Source: Melampsora larici-populina 98AG31 (lineage: Eukaryota; Basidiomycota; Pucciniomycetes; Pucciniales; Melampsoraceae). From it: a stretch of 64,000 bases of DNA. A model generated the notes under the pieces. It did no database searches. It was not told where the DNA came from and saw nothing but the letters and a program-made list of their open reading frames with translations. Shown in pieces: positions 43,301 to 53,289 of the stretch. Numbering within the stretch: the first letter of the stretch is position 1; every line of letters starts with the position of its first letter. Where the stretch lies: contig NW_006768821.1 of assembly GCF_000204055.1 (NCBI RefSeq), positions 217,186 to 281,185 of the forward strand. The letters run 5' to 3'. Made by a program: the position numbers and the translations under genes.

Positions 43301-44743
43301 AACAGATGGAGGTATGTCCAATCCAGCCTCTCGAGCTCGGAGTCGTCCTGGACAGCCCGTGGTGGATCAAACTTCCTGAGTTGAACCATCCCGATGTGCT
43401 TTGAGGTTGGCCGTTGGATTACTGTAGCTGATACGTACTGGATGGTCCTTGTCTCGGCCTTTGCACCAAAGACAAGGATAAGCCAAAGGTCTTTTGGTCT
43501 TATCCTGGCGGAGAAAGCAGAACAATTTTAATGTATTAAACTGTTGAAATGGTTGATATCAATCGAGATGAGAGTAACACTTACATCATTAGGTTTGCTG
43601 TGAAACGGTGCACCATAATACGCATATAGATGGTCGGTTTTCTCTGCCTCCTTGATATTGATGGCTTTGCGTTTTCGGACCTGTTGATTTTCTTCCTCCG
43701 AATCAGCTCGGAGGACTTCTTTCGTGACGTGCTTAGAAGAAGACTTGAAATTGAACAAAATAAAGAATGTATGAGTCAGTTTCAGATCAAAGTACAATAT
43801 TGATTCGATAATCGTGAAAAAAATACTTCGTTGTTGACTTTGGTCTTCTGGAGTGTTTTACGCTTCTTCTTTGGGGCCACAACCTGAGGGCTATCACTCT
43901 CGTCTTCGGAATCCATGATTAGAGTGGCTTTGGTTCTCTTAGACTGGGCAGTTGATATTGAAGGCTTGTGGTCAACAGAAACTCTTCGCCGGCTATCCGG
44001 TGAAGGTCGAACCATTCGTGGGTTTGACGTAGGAATGCGGGTCCTTTGAGATCTAAGAGGGGTGGTTTGCGATGGGTTTACAGGCATAGAGGACGATGAC
44101 GAGGTAAAGTTAAGTTGTGATTGCTGAGAGCTTGCTGGCATCACCAATAATCGAAAGAAAACGAAGTTGAACATGTGTATGAAAATGCCAACAAAGAAAC
44201 GGCGGCTAGGATCAATCATGATTGGGAGTAGTATTTGGGAAAGTAGTGATTGGAAGTGAAAGTAATGATGTGGAATCTAGAGAAAAGGCAAAAGAGGGAA
44301 TCGGATGAAGGGATTAGAGATTAGACGTTTGACAAATCGGCTTGATGAAAATCAAAGGAAATTGAACCAACTCACCATCAGCGGAATCAGGCCGTGACCA
44401 CCTCCCCTTGCGTCCATCATGCGACACTACTGATCTGTATTAGGTGGTATTTGATGGTGATGTTGTCAAAAGGGGTTGATGGAAGACCAAATTGGGAAAG
44501 GTCAGCCCGTGCGTTCCGTCATGCGCAACAACGTTACTGTAACGGGGTGCGGGGCTGTAACGTAACTCAAAATACAAATCCCCGTTACCCGAAAGTGCTA
44601 ACGTAACTCAAAAAAAAAGAGTCCGTTACAAGAGTCCGCCAACGTAGCTCTTTCGAGACACGTCAAGCTAACAGATAACGTGACGCTTAGAGCTACGTTA
44701 GTGTTACGTTAGCGTTACGGCGAGCGTTGCTGTCTCGGCGTTG
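40338..44743 (-). mobile_element. hAT-like DNA transposon 2 (CAACGC ends, 7-bp target duplication)
   Basis: 4406 bp. The left end is CAACGCCGAGACAG and the right end CTGTCTCGGCGTTG. tgtgcag lies on both sides (40331-40337 and 44744-44750). Long AT/GC-mixed subterminal zones repeat GTTACG and CGTAACT words and closely match those of the small element at 27370-28709. One transposase gene is on the minus strand. The insertion is at the very edge of a pogo-like miniature element, and the duplicated 7-mer includes the first three bases of that element. Confidence 0.92.
40692..44141 (-). pseudogene. hAT transposase 2 (nine exons, three in-frame TGA)
   Basis: Exons on the minus strand: 44141-43827, 43743-43585, 43504-43010, 42930-42718, 42616-42062, 41997-41833, 41766-41614, 41545-41000, 40940-40692; 2850 nt, all frames consistent. 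TGA codons at 43369-43367, 42220-42218 and 41071-41069 interrupt it, and all three are in TTGA. The N-terminus is Ser/Pro/Arg-rich with a basic patch (APKKKRKTLQKTK). The BED zinc finger has YPCLWCKGRDK and ANLKAHRDGS. The hAT core has HDVWTTKGNRHGFIGANV, TTDSGSNNKTMANEM and FCFCHKLALIV. The hATC domain has FPIVALMAQDHLASSGSSAQ then PERTFSAAADVC. A homologue of hAT 1 with conserved exon lengths but clearly diverged in sequence. Intron 4 appears to begin with AT rather than GT. Confidence 0.9.
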
Positions 44744-44747
44744 TGTG

Positions 44748-44836
44748 CAGTCAAACCGGAAAAGCTTGACCGATTTTGCCCGCAAAACTCGAGCAAATTG
44801 GCGGGGAATTGGTGGCAAGCTTTTCCGGTTTGACTG
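44748..44836. mobile_element. 89-bp pogo-like miniature element
   Basis: The ends CAGTCAAACCGGAAAAGCTT and their exact inverse form most of the element. TA follows the right end; the left flank is TG, so one side has changed. hAT 2 inserted exactly at its left edge. Confidence 0.65.
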
Positions 44837-44912
44837 TATATCAATTCAATCAAAAAGCGCATTTAAGAGATTCTCACGATATCGGACATGCTTCACAGCA
44901 ATAAATGTAGTA

Positions 44913-45381
44913 CAGTCAACTCTCGATATAAGCAAGCCCCATGTATGCATATCGCGATGTAAGCAAGGGTTGCCGCGCGATTTTTTTTGGTATACGTGAG
45001 TGCTCCGCCAAAATCAAATTGCTTGATGCATAATGATTAAAGCATAAGATTGGCGAAAATATGCTCTTATCGCGAGTTTTTCTCTGTGTATACAAGCATA
45101 AATCTCACAGGAGAGGAAAAATATGCTTTTATGGTGATTATTTGTGTGGTAAGTCCAACTGCTGGGCGGTACCATATTGACTCGGCGGGGCCGGGCTGGC
45201 TCCGCCCCACTCAAAGCGGGGCTTGTATTTGCGTGCTGGGGGCCCATTCTCACCATAAACGCATAATTCAAGCCAAAAAAGGGCAAAACTTGAATTATGC
45301 TTACTTCGTGATAACGATAGGAGATGCTCTAAGCACAGCAAATCTGTCGACGGTCGATATGCTTACATCGAGAGTTGACTG
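44913..45381. mobile_element. pogo/Tc1-like miniature element
   Basis: 469 bp with ends CAGTCAACTCTCGATATAAG and inverse (one mismatch: ATATAAG against ATGTAAG), flanked by TA on both sides (44911-44912 and 45382-45383). CAGT termini and a TA duplication fit the pogo/Fot1 branch of Tc1/mariner. There is no transposase frame. Confidence 0.85.
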
Positions 45382-45608
45382 TAGTGTTTGAGTGGTGATC
45401 GATGACGAAAATGATGTCAAAAAAGTGATGATACAATAAGAATTGAATGCTGAGTGATTTTACATTGACGGTTATCCGGCTGTGTGATTATCATAGATCT
45501 TATGCAGTTGGTATACATATGCTGGTCCTCATGATGATAGATATAGAAGGTGATGTAGGGCGCGGCGAACGGCCTTAGTTAAGATCTATCATCTTGCTGA
45601 GTTTGTGG

Positions 45609-45617
45609 TATAAATAG
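45609..45617 (+). promoter_or_regulatory. TATA box of the stomatin gene
   Basis: TATAAATAG lies 133 nt upstream of the predicted ATG, followed by pyrimidine-rich sequence where a transcription start would be expected. Confidence 0.6.
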
Positions 45618-45749
45618 TTCTGCTGACTTCCCTCAAAACCTGTTTCCATTTTTCTTCCATCACATAAACATTTCATTTCAAGAAATTATAATTCGATTCT
45701 CAGCTCGAAAAGGTCTCAACCAAGCCCACAAGCAATAACCTTCAACGTG

Positions 45750-47764
45750 ATGTCAAAAACAATCGATCGTGAGAGCGAGTCTCAACCTGATCAACTAGTC
45801 GGTCATGAAGGTCATGCAGCTCTCACTGGTAGCTCTGGCAAACCAACAGCGGATCGTCACGAAAACCATCACCTTATAACAGTCGAGCCACTAAGAAAAT
45901 CCGACATGCAACCAAGTTATGCTCAACAGCTCAACGAAGGTGATATGGTAAGTCTTCTTTCTCGTGAATCTTCAGCCTCGTGTGTCTTTCCCTCATCATG
46001 CCATGTGAACTTACTTTCATCTTGCATTCGACGTGTCTATCTGATCGGTCACGGGTTCGGTAATTCATCAAGGTTTATGGAAATTATGGCGCCATGCTCA
46101 ATTGTCTTGGGACGTTCCTCGGGGCTTTCGGTATGTTGAAAATGCATCGAGCGCAAAAGTCGCGCCTGAATTGTCTCCAACCAAGACTTTCAAACATGAT
46201 CGACTTATTGCCTTGAAATTCTTTCACTTGAAAGGCTCCATCCCACTTTGCTTCTGCTGCCCGTAAGTCTTCTAGTCTCCTTGATACTGGTCATTGATAG
46301 CCTTTTATGTACCGTGTTTCTCAAATGTCGAATAGGAACCCTTACCAAGAAGTTAAACAGGGAAGCGTTGGACTCATTACTAAGTTTGGAAAGTTCTATA
46401 AATCGGTTAGTTATTAATCAGTGAAAAATTGAAAGATCTTAAACCCGTTTCTAGCCTGTTGACTTGCTGATTCACTCGCGTTATCTGTTCTAATGGAATC
46501 GATTTCAGGTTGATCCTGGATTAGTCAAAGTTAACCCTTTCAGCGAAAAATTAAGAAGTGTAGATGTCAAGATTCAAGTGGCAGCCATTGGACGGTGAGC
46601 GTGATTGGCAATCTCGCATTCCTCAAGGTCTCTAGCGGAAAACTGATCCTATCGATCCCTCCTCTTAAGCCAAACAGCTGTCACTAAAGACGCAGTGAAT
46701 GTGGATATCGACAGTGTCGTATATTGGCATGTTGTAAGTCTCGATCAAACTTTCTGATCTTGACATCCTGTAGATGACTAAACTGTAACAGCTGAAATAG
46801 TACTAATATTTTTCATATATGTATCGACTTCCAGACAAATCCTTGTTAGTTTATCATTTTTCACTTCATCGAACTCTTGACCTTTCTATCCGTAGCAAAA
46901 TCAAGATCGTCACTAACCCTCAATCGGCATATGCAAATCAGACAAGGCTGCCTTTGCCATCAATGATGTCAAACAAGCCTTGACAGAAATGGCTCAGACT
47001 ACACTTCGTTCGGTGGTGGGTGGTCGTAATTTACAATCTGTTGTATCTGAAAGAGAGAGTCTTGCAATAGAGATAGCTGAGATCTTAGAGAATGTTTCGT
47101 TTGTCATTCACTGTCTTTGATTATACTTAAATTCCGCCGAAACTTATTTTTTGCTTTGGCTTATCATCTCTACCATAGAGAAAAATGGGGCATTCAGGTC
47201 AGTTCTTGCAATCTATAGAAACACTTTATAGGATTACTGACTAAATATCCCACATTACACTTAACACAGGTGGAATCGATCTTGATCAAGGATATCATCT
47301 TTTCGCGTGAATTACAAGAAGCTTTATCGAGTGCAGCTCAACAGAAACGATTAGGTGAAGCTAAAGTCATCGCTGCGCGAGCTGAAGTAGATGCTGCTCA
47401 TCTAATGCGAGAGGCTGCAGATATGTAAGTAACCTATGACTTTTTTTTTGACAATCAATTTGTCTGATGTCTGCGGGAAGAGAGAGCTGAAGTCATCTGG
47501 CTTTTCATTTTTTTTAGCTTATCTTCACCTGCAGCCATTCAAATTCGTCAGCTTGAAGCTTACCAGAATATGGCCAAGCAAAGTGATTCAAAGGTAAATG
47601 TATATCTCAAAACTTGACAGAAATGATTCAAGATTAACTGACTCAAATCTAAATTTTGAACCATCACCCTTCAGGTCATTTTTGTACCAATGTCACTTCA
47701 AGGTATGGGATCTGTTGTGGCTAGTCAATTAGCCATGGAGGGAAGTGCTTCTAGGCCAAGCTAG
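45750..47764 (+). CDS. Stomatin-like SPFH (band 7) membrane protein
   Basis: Twelve exons, 336 residues, one frame: 45750-45947, 46073-46130, 46235-46262, 46336-46405, 46509-46594, 46670-46733, 46835-46844, 46942-47098, 47179-47197, 47270-47424, 47518-47593, 47675-47764. All introns are GT-AG and 72-125 nt long. Exon 7 is only 10 nt and exon 9 only 19 nt. A short polar N-terminus (about 70 residues) leads to a hydrophobic hairpin (CLGTFLGAFGSIPLCFCC) typical of stomatin membrane insertion. The SPFH domain follows (QGSVGLITKFGKFYKSVDPG, DVKIQVAAIGRQTAVTKDAV, QALTEMAQTTLRSVVGGR, WGIQVESILIKDI), then the coiled-coil helix and the C-terminal oligomerisation segment (QLEAYQNMAKQ, KVIFVPMS). Such proteins oligomerise on the cytosolic face of membranes and organise lipid microdomains. 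No stops or frameshifts are seen; this is a live host gene. The start is the first in-frame ATG after a TATA box. Confidence 0.93.
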
Positions 47765-48076
47765 TATGGAAGATGGACTGAGAAGGATTTAAAGTCCTTT
47801 AAGTTTCATAATCAGTACTTGGAATTCTTAAGCTCCTTCAATCTAAACTTATCTTTCTCCTTTTTGATCTTTTTAGTATACCTTTCCGTCTCGTCTTCTT
47901 TAAACTCTGTAATTGACTCATGTGTACAGCATATATCATAATTTATTTACATATCTCACTCAAGGTTAAATTGCATGGATGATGTTTCAAATTGAAAAAG
48001 TCATCTTCTGTGATTGTATCTCTTTCCAATTTATTTGATCAAAATCAGTGTTATGGGGAGAAGGAATGGAGAAGTT

Positions 48077-48477
48077 GTAAAGGACTGATGTCCTCACTCG
48101 AAGGAGGGCGTTATGGTAGTCTTTCTCGGAGGGAATAAGAGGAGCAAGTGCCACGTAGTGGACTTCGAGAGTTCTAGAACCAAAGTATGTGTTTCTTTAT
48201 TTGTCTAGCTCCGAAGATATGAAATACGAGTCAGCTCGAATTCCCTCTAAGGAATAGGAATGTACACAATTGATAAAGAGAAAGTGAAAACAATAAAAGA
48301 GAAATGATATATCAAAGTGCTCACCTAGCTCCGAAGATATGAAATACGAGTCAGCTCGAATTCCCTAAGGAGCTAGGATTGCGTGTGATGATTCTGGGTG
48401 AAGTAGGAAACAGCTTAAGTCTAAGTCTAATCTAAGCATATGTGATGTAATGTTGTAATGATGCACGCATCATTACA
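48077..48477 (-). repeat. LTR of the Gypsy element (3' end of the element)
   Basis: Starts TGTAAAGG and ends CATTACA as written on the plus strand. It contains an internal direct repeat of about 50 nt (around TAGCTCCGAAGATATG, at about 48208 and 48328). Confidence 0.95.
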
Positions 48478-48490
48478 TTCTCCCCCCCTA
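48478..48490 (-). other. Polypurine tract of the Gypsy element
   Basis: Read on the minus strand it is TAGGGGGGGAGAA, directly before the 3' LTR. This is the expected primer site for plus-strand DNA synthesis. Confidence 0.8.
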
Positions 48491-48939
48491 CAAAGAGATT
48501 TGAGTTTATCCGCAAGTGAAGTGAGGCGTTCTGTCGGGGGAGAAAAGAATGAGCAGCCAAAAGAAAGAGAAAAACAGAGAAAAGAAAAAAAGAAAAAAAA
48601 AAGGCCAAGTAAGCTCCACGCAGGGAGTGAAAAGAAATCCACGACAGTGTTCTGTTTGAGTCTTGAAAAGAAGTAAAAAGAAAGAAAAAAAAAACAAGAG
48701 AAGCAGAAAATCTTGAAGAAAGCAAAAAAAAAAGGAAACTGAAAAGAAAAAAATTTGAACTAAATAGAAAAAGAAAAGATCGTTGGTGGTGGTCGTTGTT
48801 GTCGCCGCGGTGTGTAATCTGTGAGGTGAAGGGAAGGCGATGCAAAAGGTCCAATTCGGTGTTCACAGCGTGGCCAAGGTAATGTTTTATACAACGACAA
48901 TGGGGTAGAGGGCCTGGCGGTGCATACAAAGGTGAGAAC
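48491..48939 (-). other. 3' untranslated region of the Gypsy element
   Basis: About 450 nt between the pol stop and the polypurine tract. It is made mostly of A/G tracts on the plus strand. Frames here read as Phe/Leu/Ser-rich low-complexity peptides and are not genes. Confidence 0.8.
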
Positions 48940-51690
48940 TTACTTTTGGTCATGTGACCCACGCGTCAAGTCCTCAGGCTCCACGAACAACTTCAGCTTT
49001 GAGATGTTGATGACATTGTGGCGCTTGTCGCCCTCGGGGAGGTCCAAACAAACGCTTTGGCCGTTGTTGAACGTGTCTAAAATCTTGTAGGGTCCCTCGT
49101 ACCTCTCTTTCAGTTTGTCGGCTCCACCCGTGTGCCTACCACGCCAATCTCCCGAGTCGAGCAAGACCCAGTCGTCCGTCTTAAAGGTGATATCCGAATG
49201 TCGTTTATTATGGTGTAACGCTTGGATAACTCGGCTGGTCCAGAGGTTGTCTCGAACCTGTGCCCAAGCGCCCTCGCGTTGCCGAAGCCACACGTCAAGA
49301 GAAGCTGGTGAGTCGTCGGTGGTGTCTTTTGAGGGAAAAAGGGTTGGACGTCGTCCAAAAACCGTTTCAAAAGGTGACAATCCGGTGGCTACGTTAATCG
49401 CACTGTTGATGGCAAACTCGACCGCTGGAAGAGATTCGAGCCAACGGGTCTGTCGCTTAGCGGTGAAAGTGCGTAAGATCTGGCCCACCGTCTTGTTGGT
49501 CCTCTCACTTCTTCCGTCTGCTTGAGGGTGAAAAGCCGAAGAGCGGTGGAAGGAGATGTGAAGTCGTTCCATAAGGCTCTTCCAGAATTTGGAGGACCAG
49601 GCTTTGTCGCGGTCGCTGATGATCGTCGAAGGTGCTCCAAAGGTGCCGGCCCAGGAAGAAAAGAACCTGGAGGCAGTCTTTTCGGCGGTGTCTGTTTGGT
49701 TCGTAGGAATTAGTCGTGTGAAGCCGGATAGTCGACAAGTGCAGGTGAGGAGCATGTCATAGGAGTTGAGCTTGGGTAGAGGACCGATGAAATCGATAGC
49801 CAAGTCCGCTAAAGGCTGAGCCAGAAATTCAGGGGTCCTCATATGACCGTTTGGCAGTGTGGTTCGCGCCTTTGTCTTCTGGCACGTCTCACAGGACTTC
49901 AGTCGGCGTTCTACATCTTTACTCATCTTAGGCCAGAAAAAGTCTGCGCGTAGAGCCGCAACAGTTTTCAGAACTCCGAGATGTCCAACTTGTTTGTGGG
50001 CTTCGTCAATGAGTTTGGTGCGTAGTTCATTGCCACCGGGGATGAGAAGGTGTCCATCAATGAAGATGAGGCTGTCGTCCACATAGCAGTCGTCTCGAAG
50101 GGGCATGCCTTCAATGACGGCATCACAGAATTTGTCGGACATGTACCCTTCTAAAATAGATTGCCTGAAGTCGTCAGATATTGATGTCTGAGATAAGGCT
50201 AGAGCAGCCACTGTGTCGACGCCAACCTGTAAGTCATCTATGTCTTTCCGGGAAAGGGCATCCGCTACCGTGTTGTCCTCGCCCTTAATGTATTGAAAGT
50301 TTAAGTCAAAATCCGCTAGCTGTTCAATCCATCTAGCTTGCCGCTTGCTCAGCGACCTCTGTTTCATTAGGTAAGTGAGAGAGTGATGATCACTCATCAC
50401 GTTAACCTTCATACCGAGTAGGAGCATTCTCCATTTTTGAAGTGCGTGTACGACAGCCAGGAGTTCTTGTTCGTGTACCGGGTAGTTGCGTTCGGCAGAC
50501 GTCATTTGTCGAGATTCATAAGCAATGGGGCTAGAAGCCTTCCAATCCTTGCCTTGGAATAACGCCGCGCCTAGTCCCAATCCGCTCGCGTCAGTGAATA
50601 GCCAGAGTGGATCGGGCGAATCAAAGTCAACGTTCTTCAAACAGGGGAGGGTCGTCATGATGCGTTTGATGTTGTGAAATGCCGCCTCCTCTGCCTCGCC
50701 CCATTTGAACTTCTTTGGATCTAGCTTACTGCTTGTCAAAGGCGTCAGTTTACCCACGTATCTCTCTAATCCAGAGACAAATTTTTTCATCCACTGTACC
50801 GTTCCTAGGAACTTTTTCACACCCTTTGATGATTTAGGTGACACCCAGTTGCGTATTTTCTCAACCTTCTCGTTGTCTGGCTTTATACCATCTCCTGAAA
50901 TCACATGTCCAACAAATTTGACCTCCTTTCGAAACAACTTGGTCTTCTTGCTGCTGCAATATAAGTTCGCCGCTCGTAACCGATCAAGGACCATCTTCAT
51001 GTGACGCTGGTGTTCCTCCACGGATGACAAGAATACGACGATGTCGTCTAAGTATACGACGCACACCGTGTTGATCAATTCACCGAGGGCTTCTTCGAGT
51101 CGAGATTGATGGGTTGCGGGCGCGTTTGTCAAACCCATGGGCATCACGCACCACTCGTAGAGGCCCCACGGTGTCTTCACGGCCGTGAGCGGGATATCGG
51201 CCTCACACATCCGAGTCTGAAAAAAAGCATTCGTCTGATCCAAAATTGAAAAAACCTTCCTTGTAGCTACCAACCTGACCAACTCGTCCACATTAGGAAG
51301 AGGTGAACGGTCCCTGACGGTCACGCTGTTCAAGGTGCGGTAATCACATACCCACCTTGGAAGTTCCGAAGGGTCCTTCTTTGGGATAATGAGGCTAGGC
51401 GACGCGTATTGACTTGAAGACTTTCTGATATGGCCCGCTGCGACGTGTTGGTCCACCAATTTGCGCCAAGCACTCATGTGTTTTGCTGGATAAGGATATT
51501 GTCTTTCATTTATCACCGCATTTGGATCAGTCAGGATTATTTTGTGTCTGATTTTTGATGACTCATGTTGCATGCGTTCCGGGAAGGTACCGTCAGTAAA
51601 CTCTCCCTTGGCTTCTGCTTCGTCGGACAAGGCAGGGATGTCAATTGGAAAGACATCCTGATATTCCATGAGGAGGGAGGCTTCAAGCAC
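48940..51690 (-). CDS. Gypsy Pol: reverse transcriptase, RNase H, integrase
   Basis: 916 codons from the first ATG; the frame is open upstream to about 51765 and was continuous with the protease. The RT has WVCDYRTLNSVTVRDRSPLP, a catalytic Asp in FSILDQTNAFFQ, MPMGLTNAPATHQ and YLDDIVVF. RNase H: LFTDASGLGLGAAL, the ELLAV helix, MSDHHSLTYL and DNTVADALSRKD. Integrase: an HHCC zinc finger (H in DEAHKQVGHLG, Cys pair CETCQKT), a DDE core (LAIDFIGPLPK, IISDRDKAW, HPQADGRSERTN), then a C-terminal module ending near INISKLKLFV. All catalytic residues are present and no stops occur. It makes cDNA from the element RNA and inserts it. No chromodomain is obvious. Confidence 0.95.
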   Translation of the reverse strand: MLEASLLMEYQDVFPIDIPALSDEAEAKGEFTDGTFPERMQHESSKIRHKIILTDPNAVINERQYPYPAKHMSAWRKLVDQHVAAGHIRKSSSQYASPSLIIPKKDPSELPRWVCDYRTLNSVTVRDRSPLPNVDELVRLVATRKVFSILDQTNAFFQTRMCEADIPLTAVKTPWGLYEWCVMPMGLTNAPATHQSRLEEALGELINTVCVVYLDDIVVFLSSVEEHQRHMKMVLDRLRAANLYCSSKKTKLFRKEVKFVGHVISGDGIKPDNEKVEKIRNWVSPKSSKGVKKFLGTVQWMKKFVSGLERYVGKLTPLTSSKLDPKKFKWGEAEEAAFHNIKRIMTTLPCLKNVDFDSPDPLWLFTDASGLGLGAALFQGKDWKASSPIAYESRQMTSAERNYPVHEQELLAVVHALQKWRMLLLGMKVNVMSDHHSLTYLMKQRSLSKRQARWIEQLADFDLNFQYIKGEDNTVADALSRKDIDDLQVGVDTVAALALSQTSISDDFRQSILEGYMSDKFCDAVIEGMPLRDDCYVDDSLIFIDGHLLIPGGNELRTKLIDEAHKQVGHLGVLKTVAALRADFFWPKMSKDVERRLKSCETCQKTKARTTLPNGHMRTPEFLAQPLADLAIDFIGPLPKLNSYDMLLTCTCRLSGFTRLIPTNQTDTAEKTASRFFSSWAGTFGAPSTIISDRDKAWSSKFWKSLMERLHISFHRSSAFHPQADGRSERTNKTVGQILRTFTAKRQTRWLESLPAVEFAINSAINVATGLSPFETVFGRRPTLFPSKDTTDDSPASLDVWLRQREGAWAQVRDNLWTSRVIQALHHNKRHSDITFKTDDWVLLDSGDWRGRHTGGADKLKERYEGPYKILDTFNNGQSVCLDLPEGDKRHNVINISKLKLFVEPEDLTRGSHDQK

Positions 51691-51769
51691 GTCCCAAGGT
51701 GATGTTATCGTGCTTAATGTCGGTTCATTCTTGGTCTTAAGTTGTGTCTCCCACGTTTTCTGTGAGGGG

Positions 51770-52497
51770 TCAGCTACTTTCTGGCTGACTCTTCACTAAA
51801 AAGAAGTGTGTACGGACTAGGAAAAAGTCTTCACTGGTACACCCAAGTGAAGACTGCAGTTAGTTGACCTCTAAGGAGAGGATATAATGCCAGTGGGATG
51901 GCTGAGTAATCCCTCTAAGGATCTTACTCGGAGCTCTGGTTGATCTTACAACTCTGGAGCCTGCAGTACTTTAGACTCTGAGGATTCAGAGGTGCCGCGG
52001 GGTACTTTAGACTCTTTTAAAGAGGAACCCTTTGTAAATTCCAAGCTTGTTCTGTTAGCTATTGATCCCACCAGCTCAGAACACCACTTGAGGTTTTACA
52101 ATAACCTGAATAAAAGTAGAACTATGATAATCAAGATACAACAATATCACTGTACTCAATATTCTTGGTAAAGAATCAAGTAAGATGTGATGAGGAGTTA
52201 TGGTATGATAATAAGTTGGTTCTTCTTCCAAAGTAGGAAGAAGAGGAGTTTATATATTCTAGACCTAGGCGTCAACTTGTGGTTGGCGCTTAGGTTTGCT
52301 TTTCTTTGAGTTAGGTTTGGGTTAGGTTTGGGTTAGGTTTATTATTACTGGTTAAGTCATAATAAGGCTTGTTACTTAATTGACTCTTGAAACTGAGCCA
52401 TGAGTTGTAATTCTTATGGTTTTAGACAAGTTTCATATATTTATGTATGTATTACATATATTTACATGTGTGTTTGTGAGTCCGTGGTCCTGTACAC
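51770..52497 (-). mobile_element. LTR-like insertion between protease and RT
   Basis: About 730 nt with many stops interrupt an otherwise joinable frame: protease ends ...MSALSP and the RT side begins SQKTWETQLKTKNEPTL. On the minus strand there is a TATA-like ATATATAAACTCC followed by a CT-rich start-like region, as in an LTR promoter. AGGG lies at both edges (51765 and 52498), a possible 4-5 bp duplication, but the ends are not clean TG...CA, so a solo LTR is plausible, not proven. Confidence 0.5.
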
Positions 52498-53289
52498 AGG
52501 GCTCAGGGCTGACATTTTCCAGCGGTCAATCTCACGTCTCTCTTCAGCAACAGCTACTTCATGCACGATCGAAGCTTCAAAGTCTTTCTTTAATTTCTCT
52601 TCCTGTCTATAATCCAATAAAGCAGCACCTGATATTTCACTAACTACACTTTTCTTCGCACAAGACACAGATAATTGATGACGAGAAAGAAAAGGAGAGC
52701 CTAGAATCATATCATAGGAGCTGCCCAGATGACCAATCTTTGCATAAGTTCTATCAAATTTGAGTCCGGTTTTCTGATGGTATAAGGGAAGGGTCGTGAA
52801 TTCAGTGAGTAGGGGTGGTTGTCCTCCCGGTTCAAGTGCTAATCCGACAACAGTTGGCTTGACCAATTTCCGTCGACGGAGGCCCAGGATGTCGATCATC
52901 TTCTCCGATATCAAGTTGGTCTCAGATCCTGCATCAGCCAGGGCGCGAATTGGTTTTCCGTTGTAAGTCAATTGGAGGATGACCGTGGGAAGAGAGACTG
53001 GTTGATCCACGTACCCTTCTTCACCCGGTACAATCTCGTCCTCATTGTTCTCCGCGATCTCCTGCAATTCCCGCTCAATCTCCTCGTATGCTGCAATAGT
53101 TGTAGCATCGTACCAAGGCCGCCACAGATACGGTACCGGTATCGTATCGGCAATACCAGTACCGTAGCCGGCTGCACGATACCACATATTTGACTTTTGG
53201 GTATCGTATACGGCTCCGGATACGATACCCAGAACCGTATCGTCTCTAACGATACCATTCCAAGGTATGTGGGGTACCGTATCGCACAA
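52462..53289 (-). CDS. Gypsy protease domain (isolated by insertions)
   Basis: Only about 53113-52498 belongs to the element; the outer ends are read into flanking insertions. A retropepsin-like aspartic protease core is seen, with the active site in RALADAGSETNLIS (D-A-G instead of the usual D-S/T-G), a flap region and YDMILGSPFLSRHQL as the second conserved block. It would cleave the polyprotein. A helical charged linker follows (EEKLKKDFEASIV). Removing the insertion at 53114-53658 joins it in frame to Gag. Confidence 0.8.
   Translation of the reverse strand: MCDTVPHIPWNGIVRDDTVLGIVSGAVYDTQKSNMWYRAAGYGTGIADTIPVPYLWRPWYDATTIAAYEEIERELQEIAENNEDEIVPGEEGYVDQPVSLPTVILQLTYNGKPIRALADAGSETNLISEKMIDILGLRRRKLVKPTVVGLALEPGGQPPLLTEFTTLPLYHQKTGLKFDRTYAKIGHLGSSYDMILGSPFLSRHQLSVSCAKKSVVSEISGAALLDYRQEEKLKKDFEASIVHEVAVAEERREIDRWKMSALSPVYRTTDSQTHM

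Noticed and set aside
45014..45391. Frames of 67-113 codons in the region before the stomatin gene
   Set aside because: They lie across a pogo-like miniature element with inverted ends and TA duplication and have no similarity to a protein family.
48432..48962. A 176-codon Phe/Leu/Ser-rich frame next to the Gypsy LTR
   Set aside because: It is the reverse reading of A/G-rich tracts in the 3' untranslated region; low complexity only.
52300..52345. Telomere-like TTAGGTTTGGG repeats
   Set aside because: Only about two and a half copies of an 11-mer inside an LTR-like insertion, and the unit is not TTAGGG; there is no sign of a chromosome end.
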